45,029 bases of DNA from an uncultured Rickettsiaceae bacterium (GCA_905479865.1 CAJQOD010000008.1:1-45029), one strand, 5' to 3'. Shown: positions 23,994-34,508, counted from the stretch's first letter. The notes: a model not told the origin generated them from the letters alone. Program-made: numbers and translations.

Positions 23994-25808
23994 CTACCCT
24001 TCTTTTTTCTCTAGCTTACTCTTAACGGACGGAGAAAGCATGATATTCAGCTCGCGTAATTGTTGCTCACTTACATGGCTTGGTGCTTCCATTAGCAAGT
24101 CTTCTGCTTGTTGGTTCATCGGAAAGGCTATTACTTCCCGGATGTTTGCAGTATCTGCAATCAACATTACCATACGATCAACACCAGGTGCGATTCCTCC
24201 ATGTGGAGGAGCTCCGAATTTGAATGCTCTAATCATGCCGCCAAATTCTTTATCCACATCAGCCCTGCTATAACCGGCAACTTCAAATGCCTTATACATT
24301 AATTCGGGTTTATGATTTCTGATAGCACCGCTTGAAAGCTCAATACCATTACAGACTATATCATATTGGAAAGCTTTTAGCGCAAGTAGCTCTTCCTGAG
24401 TTTTGGCATTCTCAAGTGCCTCCAGTCCACCCTGTGGCATTGAAAATGGATTATGGCTAAAATCAATTTGTTTTGTATCTTTATTTAATTCATAAAATGG
24501 GAAGTCAGTGACCCAACAAAATTCAAATCTGTCATTTGGAATTAACTCAAGGTCTGCACCCAGTTTACACCGGACTTTGCCAGCCAGTTTTGCTGCTTCT
24601 AATTCTTTTGCACAAGAGAAAAATACAGCATCACCTGCTTCCACATGAGCAGTTTTTTGTAAATCCACAAGTTGGGCTTCATTTAAGAATTTGGCGATTG
24701 GGCCTTTAGCTTCACCATCTTCGGTAAATTGGACATATCCAAGACCGCCAGCACCTTCGCTGATAGCAAATTTAATCATATCATCGAAGAACTTACGAGA
24801 CTTGGAGGCGGTTTTAGGTGCCGGTACTGCTCTAACTATAGAGCCTTTTTGTATGGCTCCTCTAAAAAGGCTAAACTCCGAGTTGCGGAATATTTCAGTG
24901 ACATCTGTGATTTCTAGCGGGTTTCTGGTATCCGGTTTATCTGTTCCGTATTTCATCATTGCTTCAGCGTATGGAATACGAGCAAATGGTGGTTTTGATA
25001 CTTTTTTGTTACCAAATTTGTTAAACACTTCAAACATTACCGGTTCTATTGCTGCAAAAATATCTTCCTGCGCGACAAAAGACATTTCAATATCGAGTTG
25101 ATAAAATTCCCCCGGCGATCTATCAGCTCTGGCATCTTCATCACGAAAACATGGGGCGATCTGGAAATATTTATCAAAGCCGGACATCATTAGCATTTGT
25201 TTGAATTGCTGCGGAGCTTGCGGGAGTGCATAAAATTTCCCGGGATGTATTCTGCTTGGAACTAAAAAATCACGCGCACCTTCGGGCGAACTTGCAGTTA
25301 AAATAGGTGTTTGAAACTCAACAAAACCATCTTGGGTCATTAGCTTCCTAAGCTCAGCTATAATATTAGATCGTAGCATTATGTTATTGTGTAGCTTTTC
25401 TCTCCTAAGGTCGAGAAATCTATATTTAAGTCTTGTATCTTCGGGAGCATCCTGGTCTGAGTTGACAATGAGTGGTAACATTTCTGATTCTGATTCAACT
25501 ATGTAACTCTCGACTGCAACCTCAATTGTACCGGTCTCCATAGAATTATTAATAGTTTCAGTGCTTCGGGCCAAAACTTTCCCTTCAACTGTAATGACAC
25601 TTTCATAGCGTAAATAACTGGCTGTGTCTTTCAAAGCCAGGTTTCGATCTGTAAAAACTAATTGCGTTATGCCGTAATGATCTCTAAGATCAACGAATAA
25701 TAAATTACCATGATCGCGGCGTCTGTGTACCCATCCGGATAATTTAACTTTTTGATCTACGTGCTGGCCTTTAAGCTCATTACATTTGTGGGTTCTGAAT
25801 ATATGCAT
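23994..25808 (-). CDS. aspS: Aspartyl-tRNA synthetase
   Basis: 604 residues, normal bacterial length including the GAD insertion. The anticodon-binding OB fold starts the protein ([19 protein letters not shown], 25-43). Class II motif 2 is [10 protein letters not shown] at 221-230 and motif 3 is [12 protein letters not shown] near the end. The histidine in RRRDHG corresponds to the H31 described in Pseudomonas non-discriminating AspRS, which also charges tRNA-Asn. That would require GatCAB and the absence of AsnRS, which cannot be checked here. It ends next to the hypothetical membrane protein gene. Confidence 0.96.
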   Translation of the reverse strand: MHIFRTHKCNELKGQHVDQKVKLSGWVHRRRDHGNLLFVDLRDHYGITQLVFTDRNLALKDTASYLRYESVITVEGKVLARSTETINNSMETGTIEVAVESYIVESESEMLPLIVNSDQDAPEDTRLKYRFLDLRREKLHNNIMLRSNIIAELRKLMTQDGFVEFQTPILTASSPEGARDFLVPSRIHPGKFYALPQAPQQFKQMLMMSGFDKYFQIAPCFRDEDARADRSPGEFYQLDIEMSFVAQEDIFAAIEPVMFEVFNKFGNKKVSKPPFARIPYAEAMMKYGTDKPDTRNPLEITDVTEIFRNSEFSLFRGAIQKGSIVRAVPAPKTASKSRKFFDDMIKFAISEGAGGLGYVQFTEDGEAKGPIAKFLNEAQLVDLQKTAHVEAGDAVFFSCAKELEAAKLAGKVRCKLGADLELIPNDRFEFCWVTDFPFYELNKDTKQIDFSHNPFSMPQGGLEALENAKTQEELLALKAFQYDIVCNGIELSSGAIRNHKPELMYKAFEVAGYSRADVDKEFGGMIRAFKFGAPPHGGIAPGVDRMVMLIADTANIREVIAFPMNQQAEDLLMEAPSHVSEQQLRELNIMLSPSVKSKLEKKEG

Positions 25809-25886
25809 AGTTTTTATAATTAGTTCAGATAGATTTTAAGTACATAATGTATATAAAAAATAACCATTTTAAGCAATCAAAAACTA

Positions 25887-26741
25887 ATGCAAATTATAGA
25901 TAACCAGAAAGATTTTGATGAAATTTGTAAAAAGCTTCAAAGTCAGCAGGTGCTTTTTATGGATACGGAATTCCATAGAAGACGTACATATTACGCAAGG
26001 CTTAGTATAGTTCAAATAGCCTGCATGGAAGACAAAATCATTATTGATGCATTATCTGGCATCAATATAATGGGCTTAAAAAATATTCTTGCAAATGAAA
26101 ATATCGTCAAAGTTTTCCATGCACCGGATCAGGATTTTGATATCTTTTTTCATTTATTTAGAGAATTACCTAAAAATATTTTTGATACCCAAATAGCAGC
26201 CGGCGTAATTGGACTGGATGATGTAATGGGATATGGCAGGTTGTGTAAAGCATTGCTGCATATCAATCTTGATAAAACAATGCAAAAAGCAAACTGGCTG
26301 TTACGCCCATTGGCAAAGGAGTTACTGGACTACGCAATCAAGGATGTAGAATATCTTATTCCTTTGCACCGTGAGTTATCAAAAACAATGACAGATAGAA
26401 ATTTGTGGGATACTTATAAAACCAGAAGCCAAAAATTATTGGATATCAATAACTATAAACCTCGCCCTGAAAGAATTATGAAAAAGATGAATCTTCAAGG
26501 ACGTTCTGATCAATTCTGCAAGAATTTATTACATTTTATTCAACTGCGTGAAGAATGTGCACAAGAGTTGGACATACCCAGAAATTTTTGTGCTTCAGAT
26601 AGGGAATTAATACAAGTTTGTGAATCTTTACCAATGACCGAACAGGCTCTGTTTAAACTACAAATTCAAGGGCAACCGATCGCCAAAAAGAAGTTTAAAA
26701 ACAGGTTGCTTGATCTCTGCGCTGCGCTGCGAGAATTTTAG
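25887..26741 (+). CDS. rnd: Ribonuclease D, short form
   Basis: 284 residues. The DEDD exonuclease core is visible: FMDTEFHRRRTYYARLSIVQ with D26 and E28, then HAPDQDFDIF, and YAIKDVEYLIPLH for the last Y-x3-D. It trims 3' ends of stable RNA such as tRNA. E. coli RNase D is about 375 residues with two HRDC domains. Here only one HRDC-like region (about 205-284) follows the nuclease. Divergent from aspS with 78 bases between. Confidence 0.93.
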   Translation: MQIIDNQKDFDEICKKLQSQQVLFMDTEFHRRRTYYARLSIVQIACMEDKIIIDALSGINIMGLKNILANENIVKVFHAPDQDFDIFFHLFRELPKNIFDTQIAAGVIGLDDVMGYGRLCKALLHINLDKTMQKANWLLRPLAKELLDYAIKDVEYLIPLHRELSKTMTDRNLWDTYKTRSQKLLDINNYKPRPERIMKKMNLQGRSDQFCKNLLHFIQLREECAQELDIPRNFCASDRELIQVCESLPMTEQALFKLQIQGQPIAKKKFKNRLLDLCAALREF

Positions 26742-26800
26742 TTGTAAATAAATTATATAAACGTTATATTTTTACCGAATACAAAATTCTGAGTGATATT

Positions 26801-27301
26801 ATGAAAGCCAAATTTACAATAATTATGAGTGTTATTACCCTTTTCGCAGGCCAAACTCTAGCTAGAGATTACCCAACGTCTAAACTTGAGCAGGAAATGG
26901 ATGAGATGGGGTCGTTGCTTGGTGGAGAAGGTATAGTTTTTAGACCTGGCAAGGAAAAAAGCATAGCTACAAAAGCTACAATTGGTAATGTGAACAAATG
27001 TCTCTATCAGGCTTCAATTGATGTGCTGAAATTTGCTCCTCTGGCATCTGCTGATAGCACAGGTGGAACTGTGATTACCGAATGGTATAGCCCGCAAGAT
27101 CAAAAAAATACTCAATTTAAAGTTACTGTTTATATCAAAGATAAATTAATTACTCCTGAAGCCTTGGAAGTTATAGCATTTCAGCGAAAAAAGCATAAGG
27201 GTAAGTGGTCTGATAATCATGAGCCATCACCGATAGCTATTGTTTTGGAGGATAAAATTCTTCGCAAAGCCCGTGAGTTGTATTTGCAATCCGGGAAGTA
27301 A
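26801..27301 (+). CDS. DUF3576 family exported protein
   Basis: 166 residues. The signal peptide has no lipobox cysteine (MKAKFTIIMSVITLFAGQTLA, cleaved near residue 21). The mature part has the DUF3576 core: NKCLYQASIDVLKFAPLASA, GGTVITEWYSP and FKVTVYIKDKLITPEALEV. The family is alphaproteobacterial, of unknown role and usually placed upstream of leuS, as here. Some members are lipoproteins; this one appears soluble. Confidence 0.9.
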   Translation: MKAKFTIIMSVITLFAGQTLARDYPTSKLEQEMDEMGSLLGGEGIVFRPGKEKSIATKATIGNVNKCLYQASIDVLKFAPLASADSTGGTVITEWYSPQDQKNTQFKVTVYIKDKLITPEALEVIAFQRKKHKGKWSDNHEPSPIAIVLEDKILRKARELYLQSGK

Positions 27302-27310
27302 ATTAGCTTG

Positions 27311-29833
27311 ATGAATATCCTAGAGATCGAACAAAAATGGCAGCAAACGTGGGATAAGGACGAAGCTTTTGTAGCCAGGAATGATTCCGATAAGCCTAAA
27401 TATTATGTTCTTGAGATGTTTCCCTATCCATCTGGGAAATTCCACGTGGGGCATTTGCGTAATTATGCGATAGGTGATGTTATTTCCCGTTATTTGCAGG
27501 CAAATGGCTATAATGTGCTGCACCCGATGGGTTGGGATGCTTTTGGCCTGCCTGCTGAAAATGCAGCGATCGCTAATAATTCACATCCTGGCGATTGGAC
27601 TTATGCCAATATCGACACTATGCGCAATCAACTAAAAACAGTTGGCCTATCATATGATTGGAATAGAGAGATTGCTAGTTGTTGTCCGGCTTACTATAAG
27701 CATGAGCAGCAATTCTTCCTGGATTTACTGGAACGTGGCGTTGCCTATCAAAAAGAATCCTCAGTGAATTGGGACCCTGTAGATAATACGGTTTTGGCAA
27801 ATGAGCAGGTTGTTGATGGCAGAGGTTGGCGTTCTGGAGCACTTATTGAGAAGCGATATTTAAAGCAGTGGTTTTTAAAAATTACTGATTATGCAGATGA
27901 ATTGCTGCAAGATATTGATTCTCTGGGTGGTTGGCCGGAAAATGTTAAAACAATGCAGAAAAACTGGATTGGCAAATCCGAGGGCGCACGCTTCCATTTT
28001 GACATTAAAGGTTTGGATGAGAAGATCGAAGTATATTCAACAACTCCAGAAGCTATCTTTGGTGCTACTTTTATTGCCATTGCCTATAATCACCCGTTGC
28101 TTGAAAAAATTGCAATGAATGATGAAATTAAAATATTTGTTGAAAAATGTACACATAATTCGACTTCAGAATCTGCGCTTGAGCAGCTTGAGAAAGAGTG
28201 CGTGTATACGGGTTTTTATGCTCTGCATCCATTCGATAAAAATCTTAAAATACCGATAGTTATCGCCAATTTTGTGCTGATGGATTATGGAACCGGTGCA
28301 ATTTTTGGTTGCCCTGCACATGATCAACGTGATTTTGAACTGGTGCAAAATACCCAAGACCTTGAGATGATTCAAATAGTGCATAGTGACAGTCATGGGG
28401 TTGATTTGACTAAACATGCTTATATTTATGAGCAGGATGATGTGATGATCAATTCAGATTTCCTGGATGGTCTGAGAGTCTTTGCGGCAAGAAAGAAAAT
28501 TATTGATAAATTCGAAGAGATGAAAATCGGTACTAGAGAAATTAATTATCGCTTGCGTGATTGGGGTATTTCCCGCCAAAGATATTGGGGTTGTCCGATT
28601 CCGATTATTTACTGTGAGTCTTGCGGCGCAGCACCGGTTCCCGCAGAAAACCTACCTGTAGAATTACCGAAAGATATTAATTTCGATCAGCCGGGAAACC
28701 CACTAGAACGACACCCAACATGGAAATATGTTGATTGCCCGAAATGTTTATCGCAAGGGGTGCGTGAGACTGATACATTTGATACTTTCTTTGAGTCATC
28801 CTGGTATTTCGCCAGATTCTGCAATAATAACGCAAAGGATATGGTAGATAAAGAAGCTTGTAATTATTGGCTACCGGTAGATCAATATATTGGTGGTATT
28901 GAACACGCTATCCTGCATTTGCTATATGCCAGGTTTTTTACTAAAGCCATGTCTGATGTCGGGTATTTAAATGTCCGTGAACCGTTTAAACGCCTACTTA
29001 CTCAAGGGATGGTCCTGCACGTTACTTATCGGGATAAAGATGGTAAATGGTTACACCCTGAGAAGGTGAGTGAAAAAGATGGTAAGTTCTTCCACACCAA
29101 GAGTGGTGAAGAAGTGTTTCAGGGCAAAACTGAAAAGATGAGCAAGTCAAAGCTGAATGTCATTGACCTTGAGAGTATGCTAAGTACGCATGGTGCCGAT
29201 GCCATTAGAATGTTTGTACTCTCTGATAGTCCGGCAGAAAAGGATTTGGAATGGTCTTCAGCAGGCCTTGACGGCTGTAAGAAATTCATTTTGCGCCTTA
29301 TCGCATTGATAGAGAAATTGCCTGAATTAAAAGAAGGCGGGGCTGAAAATGAGCAGCTACAAACTAGCATTCATTTGATCATTAAAGATGTTTCAGAGGA
29401 TATAATGCATTATCGTTTGAATAAGGCGATTGCCAGAATACGCACGCTCTATAATGCAATTAGTGATGAATTGGCGGCGAGTAACCCTGATAGTATTTCC
29501 ATTAAGCAAGGAGTACATATTGTTATTCAACTGCTCAACCCATTTATTCCACATATTACAGAGGAACTTTGGCAGCAACTCGGTAATGATATTCCCCTGT
29601 ATAAAACGCATTGGCCAAAAGCAGATGAGTCAAAGCTGCAATCTGACAACTATATTATGGCTATTCAGGTAAAAGGTAAGCTTCGCGCCACGCATGAATT
29701 TTCTGTTGCCGATTCAGATGATGATATCAAAAAAATTGCTACTGAAATTCCGGCGGTGATGAAACATATAGATGGAGCGGAAATCAAGAAGATCATTGTT
29801 GTGCCGAAGAAAATTGTTAATATCGTTATTTGA
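27311..29833 (+). CDS. leuS: Leucyl-tRNA synthetase
   Basis: 840 residues from the ATG at 27311. The HIGH motif is [11 protein letters not shown] at 38-48 and the KMSKS loop is KMSKS at 609-613. Between them lies the CP1 editing domain with the threonine-rich [13 protein letters not shown] and the AHDQRDFE motif. Zinc-type cysteines [10 protein letters not shown] and CPKC fall inside the CP1/zinc-1 region. The C-terminal ~200 residues are the anticodon and tail domains. It follows the DUF3576 gene by 9 bases. Confidence 0.97.
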   Translation: MNILEIEQKWQQTWDKDEAFVARNDSDKPKYYVLEMFPYPSGKFHVGHLRNYAIGDVISRYLQANGYNVLHPMGWDAFGLPAENAAIANNSHPGDWTYANIDTMRNQLKTVGLSYDWNREIASCCPAYYKHEQQFFLDLLERGVAYQKESSVNWDPVDNTVLANEQVVDGRGWRSGALIEKRYLKQWFLKITDYADELLQDIDSLGGWPENVKTMQKNWIGKSEGARFHFDIKGLDEKIEVYSTTPEAIFGATFIAIAYNHPLLEKIAMNDEIKIFVEKCTHNSTSESALEQLEKECVYTGFYALHPFDKNLKIPIVIANFVLMDYGTGAIFGCPAHDQRDFELVQNTQDLEMIQIVHSDSHGVDLTKHAYIYEQDDVMINSDFLDGLRVFAARKKIIDKFEEMKIGTREINYRLRDWGISRQRYWGCPIPIIYCESCGAAPVPAENLPVELPKDINFDQPGNPLERHPTWKYVDCPKCLSQGVRETDTFDTFFESSWYFARFCNNNAKDMVDKEACNYWLPVDQYIGGIEHAILHLLYARFFTKAMSDVGYLNVREPFKRLLTQGMVLHVTYRDKDGKWLHPEKVSEKDGKFFHTKSGEEVFQGKTEKMSKSKLNVIDLESMLSTHGADAIRMFVLSDSPAEKDLEWSSAGLDGCKKFILRLIALIEKLPELKEGGAENEQLQTSIHLIIKDVSEDIMHYRLNKAIARIRTLYNAISDELAASNPDSISIKQGVHIVIQLLNPFIPHITEELWQQLGNDIPLYKTHWPKADESKLQSDNYIMAIQVKGKLRATHEFSVADSDDDIKKIATEIPAVMKHIDGAEIKKIIVVPKKIVNIVI

Positions 29834-29889
29834 TTGCAGTTTCAATATCAGGATACTTCCGACATAACCACACGATACCGGGTTTTTAT

Positions 29890-30591
29890 ATGAGAATTGC
29901 AAAATTTATCGCAAGTGCCGGGATATGTTCGAGGCGGCAAGCAGAAAAATTGATCCAGCAAGGAGAAGTGACAGTTGACGGACAGGTTATCGCCAGTCCG
30001 GCACTGAATATTGACGATAGTAACTCTGTTAAAGTTTACGGCAAGAAGATCACTCAAATTCCAGAGGCCAGATTGTGGGTGTATTATAAGCCAACCGGTT
30101 TGATAACGACTCATAGCGATCCACAAAATAGACCTACAATCTTCCAGGCATTAGCAGGCAATTTACCGCGCGTGATTTCTGTTGGCAGGCTAGACTTAAA
30201 TAGTGAAGGGTTATTGCTGCTTACCAATAGCGGTGATTTATCGAGATATTTTGAGTCTCCGGCAAATAAGCTTGAGCGAGTCTATAAAGTACGAGTATTT
30301 GGCAAAAAGCCGGAGATTAGCCTGAAAAATGAGCAAGTGGTTATTGATGGTACTACTTACCGACCAAAATCCATTAAATTAACTAGGAAAGGCGTATCTA
30401 ATTCCTGGTATGAGGTAGTGCTGACTGAGGGCAAAAACCGTGAAATTAGAAGAATCTTTGAACATTTTGATCTGGAAGTTAGTCGCCTGATTAGAACAAA
30501 ATTTGGCCAATATAGCCTGGGTGATATGAAGCCGGGCGAATATAAAGAGGTAAAGATAGATGAGAATTATCGCCGGCAAGCACAAAAATAG
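29890..30591 (+). CDS. rluB: Pseudouridine synthase, RluB/RsuA family
   Basis: 233 residues from the ATG at 29890. A longer frame to 29830 exists but the S4 domain starts right at MRIAKFIASAGICSRRQAEK. The S4 RNA-binding domain covers 1-48 and the catalytic aspartate is D102 in GRLDLNSEGLLLLTNSG. The region LTEGKNREIRRIFEHFD near the end is typical of the RsuA/RluB/RluE branch. It modifies a uridine in 23S (or 16S) rRNA. The ORF overlaps rsmD by 32 bases. Confidence 0.93.
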   Translation: MRIAKFIASAGICSRRQAEKLIQQGEVTVDGQVIASPALNIDDSNSVKVYGKKITQIPEARLWVYYKPTGLITTHSDPQNRPTIFQALAGNLPRVISVGRLDLNSEGLLLLTNSGDLSRYFESPANKLERVYKVRVFGKKPEISLKNEQVVIDGTTYRPKSIKLTRKGVSNSWYEVVLTEGKNREIRRIFEHFDLEVSRLIRTKFGQYSLGDMKPGEYKEVKIDENYRRQAQK

Positions 30592-31123
30592 AGTCATACC
30601 GACGCTCAGGAAATCTGACTACCGTCCATCGACTACTAAATTTCGTGAAGCACTTTTTAGCATATTATCATCTGGTGAGTTTGCAGACACTAAGCCGGTT
30701 ATCGGTGCCAAAATACTTGATTTATTTGCCGGTACCGGTGGACTGTCTTTTGAGGCATTGTCCAGGGGTGCAGATAGCGTCCTGCTTATTGACCATAAAG
30801 AAGAACACTTAAAAACAGCCGAGGATTTTGCAAAAACACTAGGTGAGGAAGATAAGGTTATTACGCTGCTTATGGATGCTATGAATTTACCACGACCGGC
30901 TAATAAATACGACCTTGTATTTATGGACCCGCCTTATTACAATGGTTATGTAACAAAAGCTCTAAATGGCTTGATTAAGCATGAGTGGCTTGTAGATGGT
31001 GCGATTATAGCTATTGAAATGGAAGTTCGCCAGAAGCTGGATTTATCCGATGATCTGCAGTTAGTGAAGGAAAAACTTTATGGTAACAATAAATTGTTGA
31101 TACTAAAATATGAGCAAAATTAA
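30560..31123 (+). CDS. rsmD: 16S rRNA m2G966 methyltransferase RsmD
   Basis: 187 residues. The signature start MRIIAGKHKNRVIP and SDYRPSTTKFREALFSIL match RsmD, the SAM loop is ILDLFAGTGGLSFEALSRGA, and the catalytic motif is FMDPPYYNG. It methylates guanine 966 of 16S rRNA. It starts inside the end of the preceding synthase and ends inside the start of radA (14-base overlap), so the three are translated as a coupled set. Confidence 0.95.
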   Translation: MRIIAGKHKNRVIPTLRKSDYRPSTTKFREALFSILSSGEFADTKPVIGAKILDLFAGTGGLSFEALSRGADSVLLIDHKEEHLKTAEDFAKTLGEEDKVITLLMDAMNLPRPANKYDLVFMDPPYYNGYVTKALNGLIKHEWLVDGAIIAIEMEVRQKLDLSDDLQLVKEKLYGNNKLLILKYEQN

Positions 31124-32444
31124 AAAACAATATGCTTGCGCAAATTGTGGCAGTGTCAGCAGTAAATGGGCAGGACAATGCCTGGACTGTATGGAATGGG
31201 ACACTATTTCTGAGGAGATGTCATCTGCTAGCAAAATTATAGTGCCAAGGACTGGCCGTGCTCAACTGTTGCATTCTCTGGCAGATCAGGTAGAAAGCAC
31301 CCTCAGGACTAAAACTCCGATAGAAGAGTTAAACCGGGTCTTGGGCGGAGGTTTGGTGAGCGGCTCAGCAATTTTGATTGGCGGTGATCCCGGGATTGGC
31401 AAGTCGACCCTGCTGTTGCAGCTTTCATCCAGCCTCTCTAAAGGCAATATGGGGTGCCTGTATATTACAGGTGAGGAATCAATCAACCAGATCAAGCTGC
31501 GAGCCGAAAGGCTTGATATCCAGGATAATAAGACAGGTCTACTGGCTGCTACCAATGTTGAAGATATCATCTCAACTATTGATCAAAATAAACAGGATCT
31601 GGATTTAGTAGTTATTGATTCAATTCAGACAGTTGCTACAAGTGAGCTATCTTCTGCGCCTGGAACAGTGTCTCAGATTAGGGCAAGTGCGCACATATTG
31701 ATTAATTACGCCAAGCAGAATAATATTACCCTGCTGATTGCCTGCCACGTAAATAAAGATGGCCAGCTAGCCGGGCCGAAGGTGCTTGAGCACATGGTTG
31801 ACACAGTGCTTTATTTTGAAGGTGATCATAATAATCATTTTCGGATTTTGCGCTCGATGAAAAACCGTTTTGGCGGCGTAAACGAAATTGGTGTTTTTGA
31901 AATGACTTCAAAGGGGTTGATGGAAATCTCCAACCCTTCGGAGCTATTCCTTATGGAGAGAGAGAATAATGTTAGCGGTAGTGCGGTTTTTGCAGGTATT
32001 GAAGGTTCAAGGCCTCTGCTGATTGAAGTACAGGCTCTGATTGCGCCAACGAATATGGCAACACCCAGGCGTTCGGTTGTGGGCTGGGATAATAACAGAC
32101 TATCAATGATTATCGCTGTCCTTGGAGTCAGGTTTGGTCTGAATTTAGCAGCGCACGAAGTATATTTAAGTGTTGCCGGTGGCTTGCGCATTACAGAACC
32201 GGCAGCAGATTTAGCGGTCGCTGCCGCACTTATCTCAGCAGCAAGTAATACGCCCTTGCCCCAAGGAAGTATATTTTTCGGTGAAGTTGGTCTATCCGGT
32301 GAAGTCAGGAAAGTATCGCAAACAGAGGCCAGGGTTAAGGAAGCAACAAAGCTTGGCTTTCAACAAATGTATTGTTGCTGGAAAGAAAAATTCAGTGGGT
32401 TGCAGCCGGTGATGCATCTGAAGCAACTAAAAGGGCTGATTTAA
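31110..32444 (+). CDS. radA: DNA repair protein RadA/Sms
   Basis: 444 residues. The N-terminal zinc finger has C10, C13, C24 and C27. The Walker A motif GGDPGIGKST is at 91-100 and the RadA-specific KNRFG is at 251-255. The C-terminal Lon-like domain carries VAGGLRITEPAADLAVAAAL and FFGEVGLSGEVR. RadA is a helicase-type motor that drives branch migration in recombination. It closes the leuS-rluB-rsmD-radA run. Confidence 0.96.
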   Translation: MSKIKKQYACANCGSVSSKWAGQCLDCMEWDTISEEMSSASKIIVPRTGRAQLLHSLADQVESTLRTKTPIEELNRVLGGGLVSGSAILIGGDPGIGKSTLLLQLSSSLSKGNMGCLYITGEESINQIKLRAERLDIQDNKTGLLAATNVEDIISTIDQNKQDLDLVVIDSIQTVATSELSSAPGTVSQIRASAHILINYAKQNNITLLIACHVNKDGQLAGPKVLEHMVDTVLYFEGDHNNHFRILRSMKNRFGGVNEIGVFEMTSKGLMEISNPSELFLMERENNVSGSAVFAGIEGSRPLLIEVQALIAPTNMATPRRSVVGWDNNRLSMIIAVLGVRFGLNLAAHEVYLSVAGGLRITEPAADLAVAAALISAASNTPLPQGSIFFGEVGLSGEVRKVSQTEARVKEATKLGFQQMYCCWKEKFSGLQPVMHLKQLKGLI

Positions 32445-32527
32445 AAAATTTTCCATTCTATCCATATAGTTTTTTTATCTCTATCTTTTTTGTGTTTTTT
32501 CTAATGTAATACCAATCATTCACCCAT

Positions 32528-32709
32528 TGTCATTGCGAGCGTAAGCGAAGCAATCTATGATCGGTTTCCGAAGGACAGAACACCAAGAATTTATCTGTGA
32601 TATCTTAATGCATTAAAATCATCTGGTGAAACAGTGATGTTGTAAAAATTCAATTAATCTTCTAGGCCTTAATGACAAATGGATTGCTTCGCTTACTCTC
32701 GCAATGACA
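32528..32709. mobile_element. MITE-like inverted-repeat element 1
   Basis: 182 bases. The ends are 28-base inverted repeats (32528-32555 and 32682-32709) with one mismatch, beginning TGTCATTGCGAG. The core has no reading frame. Its right half shares order and many bases with element 2, including GATATnTTA, TGATGTTGTAAA and CTTAAnGA. This is the size and form of a non-autonomous palindromic repeat. Confidence 0.75.
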
Positions 32710-32739
32710 GGTCTTTTGTCGTTGTAAAGGGCAGCGTTT

Positions 32740-32898
32740 ACTTGCGAAAGAGTACTAGCGACTGTGGCAGTCCATTAGATATTTTAGCATACTAAGACCA
32801 CATTTGAGTGGTACGATTATGTTGTAAAGATTCAGATAATCTGCTTAAAGTCTTAAATGATACATGGACTGCCGCAGTCGCTAATACTCCCTTGCAGT
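32740..32898. mobile_element. MITE-like inverted-repeat element 2
   Basis: 159 bases. The ends (32740-32775 and 32864-32898) are imperfect inverted repeats with about 30 of 35 positions matching, the best part being TAGCGACTG-GGCAGTCCAT. The core is alignable with element 1 but the ends have drifted from it, so this copy looks older or is a subfamily. The tandem placement is notable. Confidence 0.7.
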
Positions 32899-33042
32899 GA
32901 CGAGTTAGTATATAACTGACACTTGGGTTTAAGTATCCAGGAAGTTCTTAGTCTGTGGAAGCGTTTATCTGTATATTAGAGTTAGGATGAGATTGGTATG
33001 GTATTAGTTTTCTAATCATCCAGAAACAATATCTTCAGGCAA

Positions 33043-33071
33043 TAAAAAAAGGAGACACGAAGCCTCCTTTT
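33043..33071 (-). terminator. Intrinsic terminator of the first barrel gene
   Basis: On the minus strand a stem AAGGAGGC/GTCTCCTT with loop TTCGT is followed by a run of seven T. It lies 29 bases after the stop of the gene at 33100-33690. Confidence 0.85.
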
Positions 33072-33099
33072 CTCGTAAATTTTTGGTTTAACATAAAAA

Positions 33100-33690
33100 T
33101 TAGATATCAAATCTTACACCAACACCAACATGATGACCTCTGTAATGAACAGTTTTATTATCACCTTTAAGTTTCTTGGTCTTACCCATATCTCTATAGC
33201 TGTAAGTTAAATCACCAGTCACACCAGGTGTAAACTCGTATGAACCACCTACATAGCCTGCAAAAGCAAGATTATATTTTTGCTTAGCAGTGCCATTATT
33301 TGCAGCAATTGGATCACCTGATCTTTTGGCTTTTACCTGACCGGCACCAACACCGGCACCAACGAATACTTTTGCAGCATCTACGTCGAACAAATCGACA
33401 AAACCGTTGAGCATTAATGCGTTAACTTCACCTTTAATTTTTTTACCACCTTTCTTGTGATCAGGGTTAGCAAAATGATCAAAAGTAAGATCAACTCTAA
33501 CATTATCCATCACATGATAACCGGCACCAACACCGAAGAACACATCGTTCTTTGATTTTAGGCCATGGACTTTAGTTAGTTTCGACAAGCCAACATTAGC
33601 TTTTACATAGAACGTATCATCTTCCATTGCATAAGCAGATGAACTAGCCAGAACTGCAACAGCTGCAGTTGTTAATAGAATTTTTTTCAT
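33100..33690 (-). CDS. Outer-membrane beta-barrel protein, opacity type (copy 1)
   Basis: 196 residues. The signal peptide is MKKILLTTAAVAVLASSSAYA with cleavage after residue 21. The mature part alternates strands typical of eight-stranded barrels: DTFYVKANVGLSKLT, FFGVGAGYHVMDNVRVDLTF, KVFVGAGVGAGQVKA, and the terminal HHVGVGVRFDI ending in an aromatic-x-hydrophobic close. Such surface proteins mediate adhesion in Rickettsiales, but that role is inference. It is a tandem paralogue of 33927-34508. Confidence 0.88.
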   Translation of the reverse strand: MKKILLTTAAVAVLASSSAYAMEDDTFYVKANVGLSKLTKVHGLKSKNDVFFGVGAGYHVMDNVRVDLTFDHFANPDHKKGGKKIKGEVNALMLNGFVDLFDVDAAKVFVGAGVGAGQVKAKRSGDPIAANNGTAKQKYNLAFAGYVGGSYEFTPGVTGDLTYSYRDMGKTKKLKGDNKTVHYRGHHVGVGVRFDI

Positions 33691-33859
33691 AATTTCCTCT
33701 TTTAGATAAATATTAATTAGTTAATTACAGTATAAACTACAGATAATTGAAACTACCTATAGTCAACATAACGGATGCTAACACATCTGCTGGACAGATT
33801 ACAATACTTAAGGTAAGTTGCTACCTATCTAAAAAAGCATACTATAACATAAATATCAC

Positions 33860-33893
33860 AAAAAAAGGGGAGAGCCTTAAGCCCTCCCTTTTT
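33860..33893 (-). terminator. Intrinsic terminator of the second barrel gene
   Basis: Stem GGGGAGAGC-type arms around CCTTAAG and a CCCTCCC partner, with T-runs on both sides, so it can act in both directions. It lies 34 bases after the stop of the gene at 33927-34508. Confidence 0.8.
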
Positions 33894-33926
33894 TAACGCT
33901 ATATAAAATTACTAAAGCTTAATAAT

Positions 33927-34508
33927 TTACAGCTCGAATCTTACGCCAGCACCAACATTATGTCCTTTAAAGTCAAAATCAGTACCATTGAGCTTTTTGG
34001 TTTTGCCCATAACTCTATAGCTGTAAGCCAGTTCAGCAGTCATGCTAGGTGCAAACTCAACAGAAGTACCTAAATATGCAGCGTATGCAATATTATATTT
34101 CTGCTTGGCACTACCGTTATTTGCAAGCACTACATCACCTGATCTTTTTGCTTTTACTTGGGCAGAGCCGACACCTGCACCGGCGAATATTTTTGCAATA
34201 CTAATATCAAATAAATCTATAAAACCATTTAATAGAAGAGTATTTACTTCGCCTTTAATTTTTTTGCCGCTCTTTTTAAATTCAGGATTCACAAAATGAT
34301 CAAAAGTAAGATCAACTCTTACATTATCCATAATATGATAACCGGCGCCAACACCAAAAAACGCATTGTTTTTTGATTTCAGACCTTTGATCTTGCTCAT
34401 TTTTGTCCAGCCAATATTGGCTTTTACGAAGAAATTACCTTCTGTTGCATAAGCAGATGAACTAGCCAGAACTGCAACAGCTGCAGTTGTTAATAGAATT
34501 TTTTTCAT
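33927..34508 (-). CDS. Outer-membrane beta-barrel protein, opacity type (copy 2)
   Basis: 193 residues, a tandem copy of the gene at 33100. The signal peptide is the same as copy 1, and 68 bases covering it (34445-34512) are identical to 33627-33694, while the mature parts differ at many positions. The loop KRSGDVVLANNGSAKQKYNI is present in both with changes. Strands include FFGVGAGYHIMDNVRVDLTF and HNVGAGVRFEL at the C-terminus. The two differ most in the exposed loops, as expected if they are under selection at the surface. Confidence 0.88.
   Translation of the reverse strand: MKKILLTTAAVAVLASSSAYATEGNFFVKANIGWTKMSKIKGLKSKNNAFFGVGAGYHIMDNVRVDLTFDHFVNPEFKKSGKKIKGEVNTLLLNGFIDLFDISIAKIFAGAGVGSAQVKAKRSGDVVLANNGSAKQKYNIAYAAYLGTSVEFAPSMTAELAYSYRVMGKTKKLNGTDFDFKGHNVGAGVRFEL

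Larger units (their letters stand above)
32445..33099. other. Repeat-filled intergenic stretch
   Basis: This 655-base gap has no gene. It holds two inverted-repeat elements (32528-32709 and 32740-32898), about 140 bases of unrelated DNA and the barrel gene terminator at 33043-33071. The spacer between the two elements is 30 bases. Confidence 0.8.
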
